Shown: positions 12,880 through 27,522, counted from the first letter of the stretch. The stretch is 64,000 bases of DNA from Marthasterias glacialis (GCA_911728455.2 OU452233.1:16119587-16183586); one strand, 5' to 3'. Made by a program: numbers and translations. The notes: generated by a model not told the origin, from the sequence alone.

Positions 12880-15800
12880 CGCTGGAGGTCCTGCACCGAA
12901 AGTCCAAAAGCGTTGTTTCGAAAAGAGCCGTGTGGTTGGCATCATTTTCACTCATCTGATGTATTATCCATGCTCTTCGTAATCGCTTACAAAAGTTTCG
13001 CTTCTCAAAACCTCCCATATTTTTTTCGGTGTTGATACTCAAGATACCGTCTCGGTAGCGGCTTACGGTGTGCCACCGTGCCAGATAGTATCTGTTCGTC
13101 AGGTCGTCCCCGGAGATCGGCGATAAACGTCCGCGGTAAGTACCAGCTTCCTTTCGTCACCCAAACCTTTACTTGTCAAGTGAGATCGCGAGACTAAAAC
13201 CGAGGTTGCATTTCTTCTTCTTTTTTTTTCTTCTTCTTTTTTCTCGTTATTTTATTTGTTTCTTTTTTCCTCAGGTAAAGTACATCAATGAGTTATTTTG
13301 TAAAGAATAAATACACTGCCACCGAATAGTAAACACTCCATACAACCGACATTAAAAAAAATTCTCACCAATTTCAATGGTCACTTTGAATGGAAACAAC
13401 AACCTAAAAGTATATTTTGTGTCGGCAGGGATGTTGTGCGCGTTAAGGGGTCTTCCCAGTCAGTGAAATACAAAATGGCCCAAAATACAAAAGTAACCAT
13501 TTTTAACAATCACGTGTTAAAAGCAAACAAAATAGATAAATAACTAAACAAATAAGTAACTAAAAAAAAACCTTAAAAGAGCAGTTAAGTAAGCAGACAA
13601 AGAGCAGACCAAGCATTTCTTTCATGTACTTATTGACGAATCAGAGCAGCTCGTCCATGGTCGTTTCCAACACCGCAGCTATGGCCGCCGCACGCACGCG
13701 ATGACGCACAAGTAATGTGAATCCTCCATGTTGATTGGATATGCGCAGCTGACGCGCTAATAATTGTCGCGTTGCGTTGTACGCGCATGGAGATAAACGG
13801 TGTAAACCACCATGTGAACGAGCTGCTGGGATTAGTGGATGCATCGATGACGGCATACTAAAACAAGCAACGGCGGAGATTTGGAGCTCTTCAAATGATA
13901 TCATGTTTATAAGCTTTGACGGACTGGAATATCTGCGGAGGATTTGGTACTGAAAGCGACCAAACCAAACAGATTTATAAAGGTAATTTGTTTTATTATT
14001 GTTATTATTATTATTTTATTTTATTTATTTTTTTCAATCAAATAGGCCTACGTTGTCTTAAGGCAAGGAACGGTTTTGGTACAGTTACTCCAAAAATGAA
14101 TGACTATAAACGGAGAGCTGTTGATAGTATAAAATATTGTTAGAAACGACTTCCATTAAAGTATAACGTAGCGTTTGAGAAATGGCATCTTCTCGCTAAA
14201 ATATTTGAATCTGAGAAAGGCTTCAGGCATGAAGCCTTTTTCACGTAATGAAAAACATGCAGTTTTAGCATTTGCGGATCCTTCTGCGTGGAAATAACCG
14301 CTCCAGATTGTCCCCGATATCTCAAGAAAGCTAAGATTTTCAGAGGTTAGATTTGTGGTTTATTGTCTACAATTATTATAGGACTGAAACAAACGTACGG
14401 TTCCAAATACCAAAGGTATGCCCTGCCTGAGATGACATTCGCAAACGGAGTCGATTTGATAAGAGGCAGGGTATCCAAAAGGTCAGTCCGGGTTTACACA
14501 CGTCCATGGGGATAGTTCATCCCGGAATGGATAAAGATCGGGCAAAGTATTTTTATTAGCTAGAATGCAATATCATTCAAGCAGAACATTATTATCTTTT
14601 CACTTGTATGGCTCGGGGTGATGCTCAAAAGGCGGTTAAAAGGTGAAGAACGGTTTCAGATCTCAATTTACTTGTTTGTTTTAGTTATTATTTAAATAGT
14701 GGTTTTTTTCCACCATTGTTTCAATTGTATATTTATTTGTGTTGTTTGTATGTAATCTGAAAGTCTGTTATTTTGAACAAAATTATGTACATTGAACTTT
14801 CCGGCTGATGAAAACCCTCACCGAAGGAAAATAGTTTGTTTGTTTTTGCTTTTTTGTTTTTTTCTGAGTTCATTTAGTGATGTGTGCCATACGAGCCTAT
14901 TTTGATGATTTGTGGAGTGTCCGAATATTTTTCCTTAACTTTGGCAGTACTTCAGACAGAAATATTTCTCTGGAGGATATGTATAGGCCTATGAACTTTA
15001 TGATAAACGCCCTTTCACAATGAACCTGTTTTTTGTTTCATTTTTGTTTAATGACTTCCAATCCTACATTTAAATGGACTATATAGGATTGGTACAGATA
15101 AGAGAACATTACTGTTAAGTTTCAGTCAGAAGGTTCACTGATTATAAAGTAAGTACTAGAGCCAATTTTTTTGTGAAATATTTCCCTTATAGTTGCTGTC
15201 ATATTCGGGAAAATTGTTTCTGAAAACCTCAAGAAAAAAAAATAAGCAAACAAAACTGCAACAGCTGATTTCGTTTGTAATAATCGAAAGGACAATGTGT
15301 TTACATGCTGAAAATCTTCCACGTTTTTTTTTTACTATATCGACTGACTCAGACGATGGATTGAGGCCAAATCATCACTTTCCTTTTTTTCCTTGTCATA
15401 GATTTTATTGAATCAGAAAAAGTAAGAACGCTGCACTATCAGCATTACCAGTCATGTGTGGTGCATTTAAAGCAACTGTCCAAAAACAGCATCAAAAGCT
15501 CTTCAAACATGACCAATACTGACCCACGCTACGTTTAAAAGTACGAACCAGACTCACTTATAGTTGCAATCAACTCTGGTTGTCACTTTCACTTTTATTG
15601 AGGTACGGATGACTAACTTCCGAGAAAGTCTCCGGGGTAGATCCGACATGTTAAATAAATTTCCTCGACTGATATGAAGTAAAGCAAACTCTAAACTAAC
15701 AATATAAAGGATCTTGATTTGTTTAGATAACAATTCAAAATCTGTCCGGATAAGACGGAGAGGAAGTTCATTGCTGGACCTTGCAACTTGAAAAGTGCTG

Positions 15801-16550
15801 ACATGTTATTCGACCACGTTAGCGGACGGATGTATACCTTGGAACTTGGGCCGGAAAACCGACGACCCCTTCGATCACGTGACCAACTCAGCGGATCTTC
15901 CAATGGCTTGGCGAAATATGATTGATTCGGAAGTAATACATTTCAACTTGTAGATATACATTTGTTTTCTCTTTTTTTTCTTCCAACCCTAATGACCACG
16001 TAAATGATGATTTACAACTTGTTTTCTTTTTTCGTTTTTATTTTTTCCCCTTTTCCCTCTTTGGTTCCTCAGTAGTATGTGGGGGGCAGGGGTATTCTAA
16101 CCTTTGATCAAGTCAACCCGCGTTGACCTATATTGTACAAATACTGCCTTGAGCCCAGGTCAATAGTGATGGAGCCAATCTAAAGGATCTCAGATTGGCT
16201 CTTCTTCCGTATACCAGCGGTAAACATTGATCGACTGGAAGCCAGATAAACTCGGGGCCCTCAGCTGCTGCAGTGTGCACCTGACATGGCCACGAGCTAT
16301 CGGTTCTTCTGATACGCCATGGGTAGGAACTGCCGTCAATATTTTCTCTGGAGGCGTTTTATACATTGATTCGGTGCCACTTACTGTAACACCTGTAAAA
16401 CACTCCGTCTGAATGGGATGTACAACGTTTGTAACTACCCAGGGCCCGACTTAAAGGTAGGATAAGGTAGGATTTCATTTTGTCCAGTAAATCCAAGTCC
16501 AGCCTCTCAATACGTTCGAATTTTATACAAGTGTTAGTTTGAAACCCGTT
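12880..16550. other. gene-free stretch
   Basis: No exon, SINE or foldback recognised. T-rich tracts and scattered short open frames only. Confidence 0.55.
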
Positions 16551-16555
16551 TTTAA

Positions 16556-17226
<671 letters not shown>

Positions 17227-17595
17227 CAAGGCTCCGGCGTTCTGGTCTACAGGGGTGAACCTTTTGCCCCTAGCCTTGGACATGGGACACGAATATATTG
17301 TTTCTGTTTCTACAAATATATTTTTTGTCATTCATTTGTGTTTCATTCGAAACACGTTAAATTAAAGAGGACTCAAACAAAGAAAACCATATTTCACTAA
17401 TTATGCAAGATGGAGAGAAAAAAGTAATAATACAAAAAAATTAAACTGATTCATCAACAGACTGCAATTTTAGGCAAAAGACTTAGTTACTATCGAAAAA
17501 TAATATGCAAAATTTAGGTAACAGTTACAAAGTGATCCGTCAAGAAACTGAAGTCTTTTTTTGTCATAAAGTCATTTTCACAAACTATGACTGAT

Positions 17596-17746
17596 GTCGA
17601 TTTCACGAAGCGCTAAGATCAGTCTTGATATGAGTAAATGTATGAATCATCGTTAACTGATAAGGACACTGTGACGTCACAAGTCACTATGCATCTTAAA
17701 GTTAGGATGATTGCTAAGTTAGGAAGAGAGTGTGGTGAAATCAACT
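17596..17746 (+). mobile_element. MITE family H, copy 3
   Basis: GTCGATTTCACGAAGCGCTA at the left and GGTGAAATCAAC at the right. Inside is CACTATGCATCTTAAAGTTA. H4 is an inverted copy 400 bp away. Confidence 0.7.
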
Positions 17747-17958
17747 GCTGGTTGTGTGCAAATGTACAATTTAAAAACATTTCATCAGGGATTTTTTTTT
17801 TTTTTTTTTTTTTTTGCTGGGCTCGATTTTAGTTCAGTTACGCATGGGTTTAATTCATAAGCTCATCATCATTAGCAGTATGACATTGCCTGTTCATTAG
17901 ACCCGTTGGAATCCCATGCGAAAAACGAATCTGAATGTGCGTCATGCAAACAAACCCA

Positions 17959-18113
17959 CTGACGTCATTTGAGTAGTGCGCCCTCGGCTACAGGTAAAAG
18001 GAAGGTTGCTCGTTGGCCCTTCCTGTGCGCATGCGCCGCGTACATAGATGTGCGTTTTCCGTCGTTTCGACATCGTTTTCCTTCTAAGATGGCGGTGTGA
18101 TGACGTCAATGCA
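17959..18113 (-). mobile_element. MITE family B, copy 2
   Basis: Reverse orientation: CTGACGTCATTTG at the left and TGATGACGTCAATGCAT at the right, with GCGCCCTCGGCTACAGGTAA inside. It lies between two inverted family H elements. Confidence 0.7.
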
Positions 18114-18148
18114 TAAGGTCTATTCTATCCGCGTGAAGTATGAACAGT

Positions 18149-18296
18149 AGTCGATTTCACCAAACTCTTCCTAACTTAGGAATCATTCTAACTTTAAGAT
18201 GCATAGTGATTTGTATTGTGACATCTCACTTTCCTTTGCATTTAAGATTGATTCATACGCTTACTCATCTTAAGATTGATCTTAGCGCTTACACAG
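18149..18296 (-). mobile_element. MITE family H, copy 4, inverted relative to copy 3
   Basis: AGTCGATTTCACCAAACTCT ... GATCTTAGCGCTTACACAG. Its reverse complement aligns with H3 along nearly its whole length (for example TAACTTTAAGATGCATAGTG). H3 and H4 therefore form long inverted arms around B2. Confidence 0.7.
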
Positions 18297-18299
18297 TCT

Positions 18300-19920
18300 A
18301 GCCATTGCAAGCCAGCTTCTGTCCCCTGAAATAAAAGGAAACCAATTATTTAGTCTCCCACTCAACACCGTTACTGTTTTCTTTTGCAGTTTAAGCCTTG
18401 AGGCATAACGCTTCTTATGTGGGTCATTAATTTGGGCTAATCACCTCTGGACAATTTTCACATGATCTATTTATGTCAGCCACGATTAAACCATAACCCA
18501 ATTCGTCACATTGACGGGGGCCACGATCCCCAGAGATTCACAACCGTTACCGCGAAAACAAAACCAAAGAAAGAAAACGAAGAAATTGTCTCCTCTATCC
18601 ACAATCCGCATTTTAATCCCCCCGCTCCGGGACAAGACATGCTGTTGCCACCGCGTTGCGTTTCTCTGCGCGACCCTCTGACGGCAAGTATTTTACCGGT
18701 CACAAAACTTATACTGTTTGACGAAGACACTGAGGGTAAATGTTCTAATTTTGAGACCAACCGCTTACAGCTAAAGGAAATTGTGTATTCGATTTGCCTT
18801 ACGGTAAAATGGATCAGCGTTGTAACCTATTGATTTTTTTTCTTTTCTTCAAGGTGCCTTAAAGTCCCTTCCCCTGAAACAAAAACAATGTATTCTCTAA
18901 GAAACACATAGCCAGCTCTTGCATGCATTTTTAACGAGTCCCGAGTCCGGGGACGCTGGTCAGAGTGGAAAACAGCGTTCATGCTATCAAACACAAAATC
19001 TCTGCTGTCTACTGAAAACAGCACTAGTAAATGTTCACTGCTTGATCGGCAACTTTCAAGCCGGTTAATTCTATTTTATTAGTATGAATACAAAGACCTT
19101 TCCGCTGATGAAAGGACTGCCATCCTAATGACAGCAAATCAGGGTCGAATTCATGCGGTAGGCCCTTATTTATTTCAGGGGAGTGAGCAAGGCTTACCCT
19201 TAATTTGTAATGAAATGAATAAAACAAGATGTGTTTCCACAAACTCTAGATCCGAATGCCGGCTCTCCGAAACCCAGTGTCTTAATTGCATTTGCCCGGT
19301 GCACACAGGGCCGACAGTTATCCTCAACAGTAGGGAGAGAGAAGAAGGAAAAAAGGCATCCGGGTGGATTTCTTGTTAATGGTTTTAAAAATTGATTCTT
19401 TTAATTAATTTGTGGCCCGATGATCTAGTTTCAACCGGCGTTCTTCTGTGGGAATGCCGGTAGTAATTGAATAAGGTACATCTGGTATCTTATACGCATG
19501 GAGAGGGGCCAATTAGCGAGAGACATAGTACAGTCTTGCGGATCCTTAGACCCATTGAAAATATACAGATTCACCCTAGTGGCACATTTCGACTACAAAG
19601 AGTTAATTCATAATTTTTGGAGAAGTTATTTATTCAGGCGGCCAGGCGAGGCTATCTAATTTTCAGTCATTCGTGATGGGGGAGGAGTGGGTGATATGTG
19701 GGGAATGCTGGAACACGATTATACACAAAGGTATAGTCTGTGATTTATCGGTCGTTATTTTTGTTGTTATCAACCTTGGATACTCCGTCTGGGTTCGTAT
19801 AATCGGTTCTGTTCTCATCAAAGCCCTGATTGGAAATGAAAAATCAAGAAGAAATTGCAATTACTAATAGTTAATGAAGAAGGGAAACGGAAGGGACGTT
19901 GACTTCCCTCAACCACGCCC
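18300..19920. other. gene-free stretch
   Basis: Contains a 123-codon plus-strand open frame (18462-18833) without splice signals or a recognisable domain, judged fortuitous. No repeats recognised. Confidence 0.5.
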
Positions 19921-19924
19921 TTCA

Positions 19925-20290
19925 CACACACACATTATTTGTGTATGGTGTGAACTGAGGACTTCTCTTTGTTTTTTGTTTTTGTTTTTCTAGGGACGTC
20001 CCAGCTGGTTTTGTGCGACGTCCTCGCTTGGTCGGAACACCCAGATCCCTTTTGTTAAAGTCCTCGGTTTGAATGCCTACACATGCTCACACATGTTTTT
20101 GTTACATACACTGTGTGGACCTTCCTTTGTTCTCATGCAGTGAACATTTTTGTACACGTCCCTATTAGAAAAAACCTTGTGTGGACGTGTGCACAGAAGG
20201 TCACAGAACCCTGCCTTGTGGGGACCTCTTTTGTTCTGAGGTCCACACTTCGTATGCAATGTTTACTCACCCACACACACTCAGTCTGCT
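19925..20290 (-). repeat. (GT)n / GGGGAC composite repeat, copy 1
   Basis: Reverse orientation relative to the 39.3 and 62.7 kb copies: GCATTCAAACCGAGGACTTT and GGGTGTTCCGACCAAGCGAG occur as complements. A second unit follows with paired GTCCACAC / GAGGTCCCCACAAGG strings. Confidence 0.65.
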
Positions 20291-21893
20291 CTCCTACTGT
20301 TAAGTTGAATTCATTCCCCCCCCCCTTCTTTTTTTTTGTACTTCTGTGTTTTCTTTGTATCTTTCTTTTTTTAGGGTAAGCTCAAATCAATTCTCAGGTT
20401 TTCAATAAACACACCATGAAACTATAGCCAGTGAAAATGTCATCAAATGAGTTGGTTCTGTCTGAACTAAAATTACGAGACTTGTTTTTATTGTTTTTTA
20501 TTTATTTATTTTTTGATGTGTGTTTTTTTCCGTGGATTTTGTGCACGCGTTTTTTATCTGCTTATTTTGATTGCAGCAATCGAAATCAGCAGTGGAAATA
20601 TTTCTCTCAAGAATAAGGCACTGGTATGAACATGATTATCAGTGAGATTACAGACTTCACTAAAGTAATAACAGTCGAATTTTATTTTCGCCAGGGTGAC
20701 TCAGTAATTGTTTCGTACGATACTGCAGTACCTTTAAGCGAGCTTAGTTTCCAATATCCAATATTATTTTTCAAACATTCTTAGCCTGTGCCTTTACCAT
20801 CCGTACTGAGATCTAGAAGTTCACGACGAATAGGTTTGGTTTTTTCCTGCAAATCCTACGGGAACACGCCACGCTAAGAAGTAAACAAATAAACGGCCGA
20901 GGAACAAGATTTTCTCTTTGTTCACCTGTATTTAGATGGGGGTGAAACCTTGGATGTACGTGTGTTCATCACTTGGGATTACTAAAAGGGGTAAAAATAG
21001 ACCGTCACACTTCCGACGATCAACTGCGGCCCAAGTAGGCATGTGGGCGGTGCGTCCACTTTGCATTTTCGTCCATGCACATCTGAGGACTTTTCTTTTA
21101 GCCTCATTTTCGGCCCTGCTCTGATCATAAAAGGCCAACTAGTTTGCTAATCAGAGACGCTTAAACGTTCCGCAATGTTTGGCGATAAGGCTAGGGCTGG
21201 CTTGGGAGCCCGTACAAGCTGAGATTTGTTAGACTTCCCCTTGAGACCAAACTGCGGCTACAAATCAGTTGTTACTTTGTTCTCCCTGGTTCTATTAAAC
21301 ATGATTTATATTATGCTGTTTAAAATACTACAGTACAGTTTGCCAGTCGTTCTAAAAACACAACCTATCATTGCTTTCAACAGATCACATCACAAACTTC
21401 ACAATTCAAGTTAAGTTTACCCCTAATTTTCCCCAGGTATTAGCTCAGTGAATAATTTTCTAGTCATCAAAGCTTTAGAATTCTTCATCTTATATTACTA
21501 TTATCAATATTTTTTTTATTATTAATATTAAAGTTATTAAAGACATGGAGTTACATGTGAAACCCCCATCCCCTCACCCCCTCCCACCCAGCAGCATCAT
21601 ATATTTATTCATCTTCATCCTCCAGTTCACCTCGTGAACTTTACCCTTTAACCGTCCATTGAACCTTGCAAACATGGAGAAATAAACTTCGCTGCACTTT
21701 CATGAACGTAAACGGGTAGGAGGGGATTAGTCAATCAAGTCAGGATCACTTGGGAGAGTGTGGGTGGTAACGCTCCACTGAACACAAGAGTAAACTTACT
21801 GTTAGTCGCTCGCTTTTTTTTTTTTACTGTCGGTATATAATGACTTGTATGTTGTGCACAATCCAAACAGTACTAAATTCTCTCGAAATACTT

Positions 21894-22035
21894 GGGTCGG
21901 TTTCTCAAAGAGCTTATTATAAGATTGGTATTAACTATGTATCAATCCTAACTGGTAAATGCAATGTCACAGTACAAATTATTATGCTGACAACTCATCT
22001 TAAGATGAATCTAAGGGCTTTGTGAAATCGACCCC
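21894..22035. mobile_element. MITE family H, copy 5
   Basis: GGGTCGGTTTCTCAAAGAGC at the left and TTTGTGAAATCGACCCC at the right are inverted repeats; CAACTCATCTTAAGATGAAT is shared with H2. Confidence 0.7.
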
Positions 22036-22094
22036 AGGTTTGGTAACTGGTAATTATGGAGAGAAAAAAAAACCGTGATACCTGATCATATCAG

Positions 22095-22310
22095 TCCATA
22101 CGAGTGCCATTCCTCAGTCCCGGCACTTGTGTCCTTGAGCAAGACACTTAACTAAGATTGCTCATTGGCGTTTATGTCCTAACTTGTTACTCCGAGTAAC
22201 GAGGTACAGGTTGAAAAATAAATAAATAATTACGTACAAAATAAATAAATAAATAAATAAATAAATGAATAAATAATTAAATAGATAAAAAAAAAAAAAA
22301 AAAAAAAAAA
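22095..22310 (+). mobile_element. SINE 3' part with (AAAT)n tail
   Basis: CCTTGAGCAAGACACTTAAC, the same body motif as in the 56.4 kb SINE, at about 22132-22151. It is followed by a short body and a long AAAT/poly(A) tail (22216-22310). The tRNA head is missing or decayed. Confidence 0.6.
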
Positions 22311-22340
22311 ATATATATATATAAATACTATAAAAGTAGG

Positions 22341-22539
22341 GGGCTCTGGAAGTGCCATTCAATTTTTGGGGGAAGTTGAGATTTAATCTCAAATTTTAAG
22401 AGATGAATACTTCGGGACGACGACATCCTAAAATATCAATATTTTATCTTGGGAAGTCGACATCCTTTATCCAGTATTGTAATTATTCTGAAATAATACA
22501 TCAGGTTGTCGACAGGTGAAACTGCCACTTCCAGAGCCC
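22341..22539. mobile_element. MITE (family Q), single copy here
   Basis: Termini GGGCTCTGGAAGTGCCA and TGCCACTTCCAGAGCCC are inverted with one mismatch. Interior has repeated GTCGAC-type strings. Confidence 0.65.
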
Positions 22540-23041
22540 ACTGAAACCTAATTCTTTAATTGTACCAAACGTAACCCGACATCAGAATGTCGACTGTCAG
22601 AATGTCGACTTTCCGAGATTATTTGTCTCTTGAAGTCAGTATCCTACTTTTAGTGTCGAACCATCCCAAGAAGATTGTACTCGATTTGATGTCGACATAT
22701 TATTTCTTTGTATGATTCCGTCATCCCGAGTTGTCAAGTTCTCTACAAGTCAGATGGCATTTCTAGTGCTCCGAGCATAATCCATGTATCATTCTACCAA
22801 ACGCCCTACGAGAACCTAGCACTCAATTTCTCACAGTAATTTGTCCGGGAACGTCTAACGTGTAGATGATGCTATACCCGTATATGTTTGTAGAAGAGTC
22901 GATTCTACAGAGGTGAAAAGGCGTCACGTGAACACGGGTCTGAGGAAAAGGAAAAATCCTGCATGCCAGTAGAGAAGTTATTAATGTTTTTTATTTGAAA
23001 TTCTTAAGGAAGTCATTGTCAAATTTTAGTTTTTCCACACT

Positions 23042-23178
23042 GCCCATCTTAGAGGTAAAACGATGATGAAACTATGGAAAACACAAAGCCAAGTACGCGC
23101 GGCGCACAGGATCGACCAATGAGCTACCTACTTTTTACTTCAAGCCGAGGGCGCCCAACTCAAATGACGTCATGTGCT
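23042..23178 (+). mobile_element. MITE family B, copy 3
   Basis: CCATCTTAGAGGTAAAACGA, GTACGCGCGGCGCACAGG, GAGGGCGCCCAACTC and a terminal ATGACGTCAT match copies 1 and 5. Confidence 0.65.
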
Positions 23179-24150
23179 TAAGGTTTATGGGAGCCTTTTG
23201 GACGGTCCCTTTTCTCACCAGAAGTACGCGTGCTCAGTACTACGTGCGCAATACTGAGCATGACCACAGCACACGTGTTAAATACAACCACTTGGCTTAG
23301 ATAGTTTTTGCTTATATCATTTGTAGGAAATGTTCTAAAATTGTGTCACCATCTACATGTTTAAATTGTTTCTTACAAAATGTGAAACGAGACATACTCG
23401 TCTAAGTTGATTTGATTATTTTGTCGCAATACAGTGTAAATTCGTCCTTGGTGCAATCCCCCGTGGCTTTGTTTCTCGTTTTATTCCACCAAGTCAACAT
23501 CGTAGTGTTATTAAACGTGATGCATTTCAACATTAAAACACGACAGGCCAATTTATGAAGGACAAAGTCTATGGTTGGAAGAGGGCAAAACTGCAATAAG
23601 TTTATAATCTTAAAGATTGCTCTTCATAAAAATCAGAGCTAGAGAAGTACGTCGTTTCTAAAGGTATCCACGAGAGAATCCCCACACTCACCATTACAAA
23701 TGAGCCAGTAAACCACCGCGCACAATATCTCTGACAAAAGTGAGCCGTTTTTGGTTTTTTCGCTAAAAAAAAAAAAAAAGAAGCACTTAAATTTGATTAG
23801 CTTTTCACAGTTTATTTGAATGGTTCTTTGAAAAATTAGAAGATAAAACATTGGCGCTCTTCACCAACAACAACAATGAAGAAGAATAAAAAAAGATGTA
23901 TTTATATAACGTTTAAATTTATTTGATTATTTTAAGCAATAGCCCCAATACGGATTGAAGTTCGGCCTGGCTGAAACTCTGGTCGATTTGTTCCCGAACA
24001 AAATCAACTGTCCTACACTGCTGTGTACACTTCCTGCCATGACGTCACACGCGGCCTCTGTCTGCCATTTTGGGAGTCAGATTGTAAAGATTATAATGCG
24101 AGCGTGTACACGCACGCAGGTCGACTAAATGCTGACGCAGACCGTGTCCA

Positions 24151-24335
24151 GGGCCCAATTTCATAGAATCGCTCAAGCAGAAAATATTGCTAAACATTTT
24201 CCCGCTAAGGAAAAATAAGCAGGGTACCAGCTACATTATGTACACAGTATTTTAGCTGGTAACCTTATTCCGGTAAGCATTGTTATGCTGAGCTACTTTT
24301 TGTGCTTAAACAGCAGCTCTATGAAATTGGGCCCC
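24151..24335. mobile_element. MITE family G, copy 2
   Basis: 185 bp foldback: GGGCCCAATTTCATAGAATC at the left and TCTATGAAATTGGGCCCC at the right. Inner complementary segments CAGGGTACCAGCT and AGCTGGTAACCTTATTC are also inverted, so nearly the whole element folds. Confidence 0.8.
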
Positions 24336-25443
24336 GAGTACAACACATTTTTATACGGCATATGATTTACGGCACTACCAAGATTTATTGTGGGGATGCC
24401 GTTAGGTGAATTGGGTCAATAGATCAGTTGCGCAGCAGACACATTACAGTTGCCGTACACTTCCCCACCCTCTGCACTCCAACGTCTTATTCCTGAGCAA
24501 CGATTGTTCGTTTGCAATCCAAAAAAGAAAAAGAAAAAAGACGTGCACCAATCTCTTTTTATCAATAGACCACGCTAATGACATTCCCTGGGCGGGAGAC
24601 AAATTACCTACCTCCACAAATTCACCTTAACATTTCCATGGCAACCGATTTGTCACCCTTCGTTAACGTCAAAAATTGATGCACGCGTGCGTTGGGTGAC
24701 ACGCACACCTAACAGCAGTTTAGATTCGATTTGGCGGGAAACTGGCATAACACTTTTGACTCGGAGATGGCCGCGAAGGCTGTGTTCTACGTAATGCACG
24801 TCCCACGGGGGGAAGCTAGACAATAAAACACGCCTCCGCGAAACAATTTAAAAGTTTCGGAGTTGAAGAGCGCCATATGCTGGAGTGACCCTGATCAAAA
24901 CGAGATCTGAACCATGCATTAGATTAAAGCAAATTAGTTCACCAATTTAATTTGAAGTTGGGGTCCCCGTTAGCTTTTATTAGATTTTGATCCTTTGTTG
25001 GGATGCTTTAATTTCATAGTTCGTGGCAGTTGGAATTTTGGCGACGACGATTTGTAAAACGTAATAAAACAAAATGTAATAAGCCATCATCCAGGTTCGC
25101 ACTTCCTTCCAAATTGCACATTTTTTTTCATGTACAAATTATAGAAGTATGGCATCCATAATGAAATAGAAAAAAACACCAACCAGACAATAGCAAACTA
25201 ACACAAACACAAAAACATTTAACAAATCGTCGAGCAATGTAACTTTGAACCTGTGAGCAACCAAACAGTGCAGATTTGTATGCATCACAAACAACGCCCA
25301 AGCAGACATGCCAAAACACGTATCTATGTTAAATCAATCGATTGTAAGGTATTAACCTAAATGTAACCCCTGTACACTGTACCTAAAACCTGTGCTGTGA
25401 CATTTCGGTCTAAACCTATACATGTCGCATAATCGAATAGTCA

Positions 25444-25520
25444 CAGTGGAGTAGCTACGGGGGAGGGGCCTTGTGGGCACGTGCCCCCACAATTTACCAG
25501 TGCCCCCTCCCCCCATGAAA
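25444..25520. mobile_element. G-rich MITE family N, copy 5 (partial)
   Basis: CAGTGGAGTAGCTACGGGGG then GGGCACGTGCCCCCAC and a C-rich run; the right terminus is not recognisable. Confidence 0.45.
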
Positions 25521-26739
25521 ACAAATCCAGATACATGTAATTCATTAGAAACATCCTGTCGCGCGCACTCTGAATTAGTCGCAGCGGCGTGTGTCGTTTG
25601 CTCACCACCCAAACCACTCATAAAACAAAAGAAGGACAACTAGACGATGGTTTACTTTTTACACAAATATATTTACAGGAATTTATTCGCATTAGGAATC
25701 GTGTATATACAAGTTATCTACAAATAGTTTACACTCTGATTTTAACAGATGAGTTGAATACGGATAAAATTAATAAATACTGACTCGGGTTTGATCTGGG
25801 CCTGTGATGAGAATGAACAATTGGCTAAAGGCCTACACCTTTTATCTACACAAATCGCACGAGATTTGCCGGATGGTTACTTGATTCTATACAATCAACT
25901 GAATATGAGCTACTTCAATTGATTACCTTCTAATTATTATTTATGAATACGATTAGTCAATCCACCAAGCTTGATAACTTATTAGGGCTGATTGGTGGAT
26001 GAATGAATAAATATATAAACAAAAAAATGGATGAATAAGAATAACAAATTCAAGAACTTAAATAACTATTGGGGTCACCGGTTTACCGTGAATTCGTTGC
26101 AGAAGTGCCGACTAAGTCCGTGTGCTGACAAAAAGTTCTCACCAAAACCAGGTTCATGACGATGGTGGTAACTTTACACAACCCGTCAGAACACACCCTT
26201 TTAACAAAGATTGATCGTCAAAAAAAACAAGAGTCTGAAAACACGGACATTGGAAATGACTGTACTTACGGTCAGATAGGGTCGTCTGATTCCTTCGACG
26301 CCTCCTGATCGGTATATAGAACTCACCTTGAGACATCAAAATAATACCAAAACATGCACATATGCTTTTCGAGCTGCGATCGCAAACACCGATTTTTCGT
26401 GCCTTCGCGGGGATCCCTGGGGACCTGATCACATGATTTAAAAAAAAAAAAGTACATTTACCTGATCACGGCAGACTATAGAAAAGAACTACAATAAACG
26501 AACAAGCTTACGGACACGGAACGATGAGTAAGAATGTAGAATAATGTTTATTCATCACTCTCTCATAAATATTTACAACTACGACTCATGTAGCATCACA
26601 AACGGCGTGCCATGGTAACACACGGGTGAACAGATTTACGCTATACTAAAGGAAAACGCTGAATACAAGTGCATGTACATGTAGTTACAAAGAACAAACT
26701 GGGTTGCTTCGGCATCATCTGTGACACACCCCCGCTGAT

Positions 26740-26870
26740 TCATTCATTCAGTTTGGCCCTCCAGACACGTTGGTCTCCCATTGCAGTAAGCAGCTCCTCA
26801 CGTTGTAGGCCAGAGTCCCAGCCCAAGGTGTCCACATAGTTGGTTTGAAAAGCGATGTGATATGCCCCCC
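26740..26870 (-). mobile_element. LINE reverse-transcriptase C-terminal remnant
   Basis: A minus-strand open segment ends DTLGWDSGLQREELLTAMGD then QRVWRAKLNE and a stop. This resembles the terminal D-TGL...EL...DR..WR motif of non-LTR retrotransposon polymerases. Only the last ~35 codons are recognisable. Confidence 0.4.
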
Positions 26871-27270
26871 GTATGCCCCAAGTGAAAAATATCCTGGCTG
26901 CGTACAAGAACATTTCTATTATAATGTTCTGATAAAAGAAAAACATTGTTAACAAAATTAACCAACAACGGCTACAACAAAAACGACGACTCCGACGACA
27001 ACAACAGCAACAGCAGCGACGACGACGGCAAGAACATCATCAACAACACGAAAGCAGACAGATAAACAAAACAACAACACAAGCAAAACGAATCCCACTC
27101 ACGGGAAAGAAACCCCCGTATTGTTCAAAATCGGATAAAAAGGAGACAACGGGGAGACCCACACGCTAGAATTAATAACTCTGATGGCATAGTAAAGAGT
27201 GGAAGGGCAACTAAGGTAGGTATAACGGAAAGCACAAGGCAAGGAAACACATTTCGGAAAGTGTGTTACC

Positions 27271-27519
27271 TAGAGTTGTATAATAAGAACTAGAGGGAGC
27301 ACTCGCGATGCCACGCACGGAACTCCACTGACTCACCATGGGCGAAAATCCCTATGGGTCAATTGCATACGAATGTCCACTTACAAAACGGTTGCTGTGT
27401 GAACGAGTGAGTAACTAGTGTAAATGAATGGTCCGCGCCATTTTCTAAATGGTCAAAAATTGCTCCTTGTCGGGCCATGTTGCATGGTTTGTACGCCCTC
27501 TAGTTCTTATACTCTATGG
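27271..27519. mobile_element. MITE family E, copy 1
   Basis: Left TAGAGTTGTATAATAAGAAC then TAGAGGG; right GCCCTCTAGTTCTTATACTC then TATGG. TTACC on both sides (27266-27270, 27520-27524) is a candidate 5 bp target duplication. Interior matches E2 at 48.3 kb in reverse orientation (ATGGTCCGCGCCATTTT). Confidence 0.75.
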
Positions 27520-27522
27520 TTA

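Noticed and set aside
18462-18833. 123-codon plus-strand open frame
   Set aside because: No recognisable domain, no splice or start context, and an overlapping 84-codon frame on the other strand; consistent with chance.
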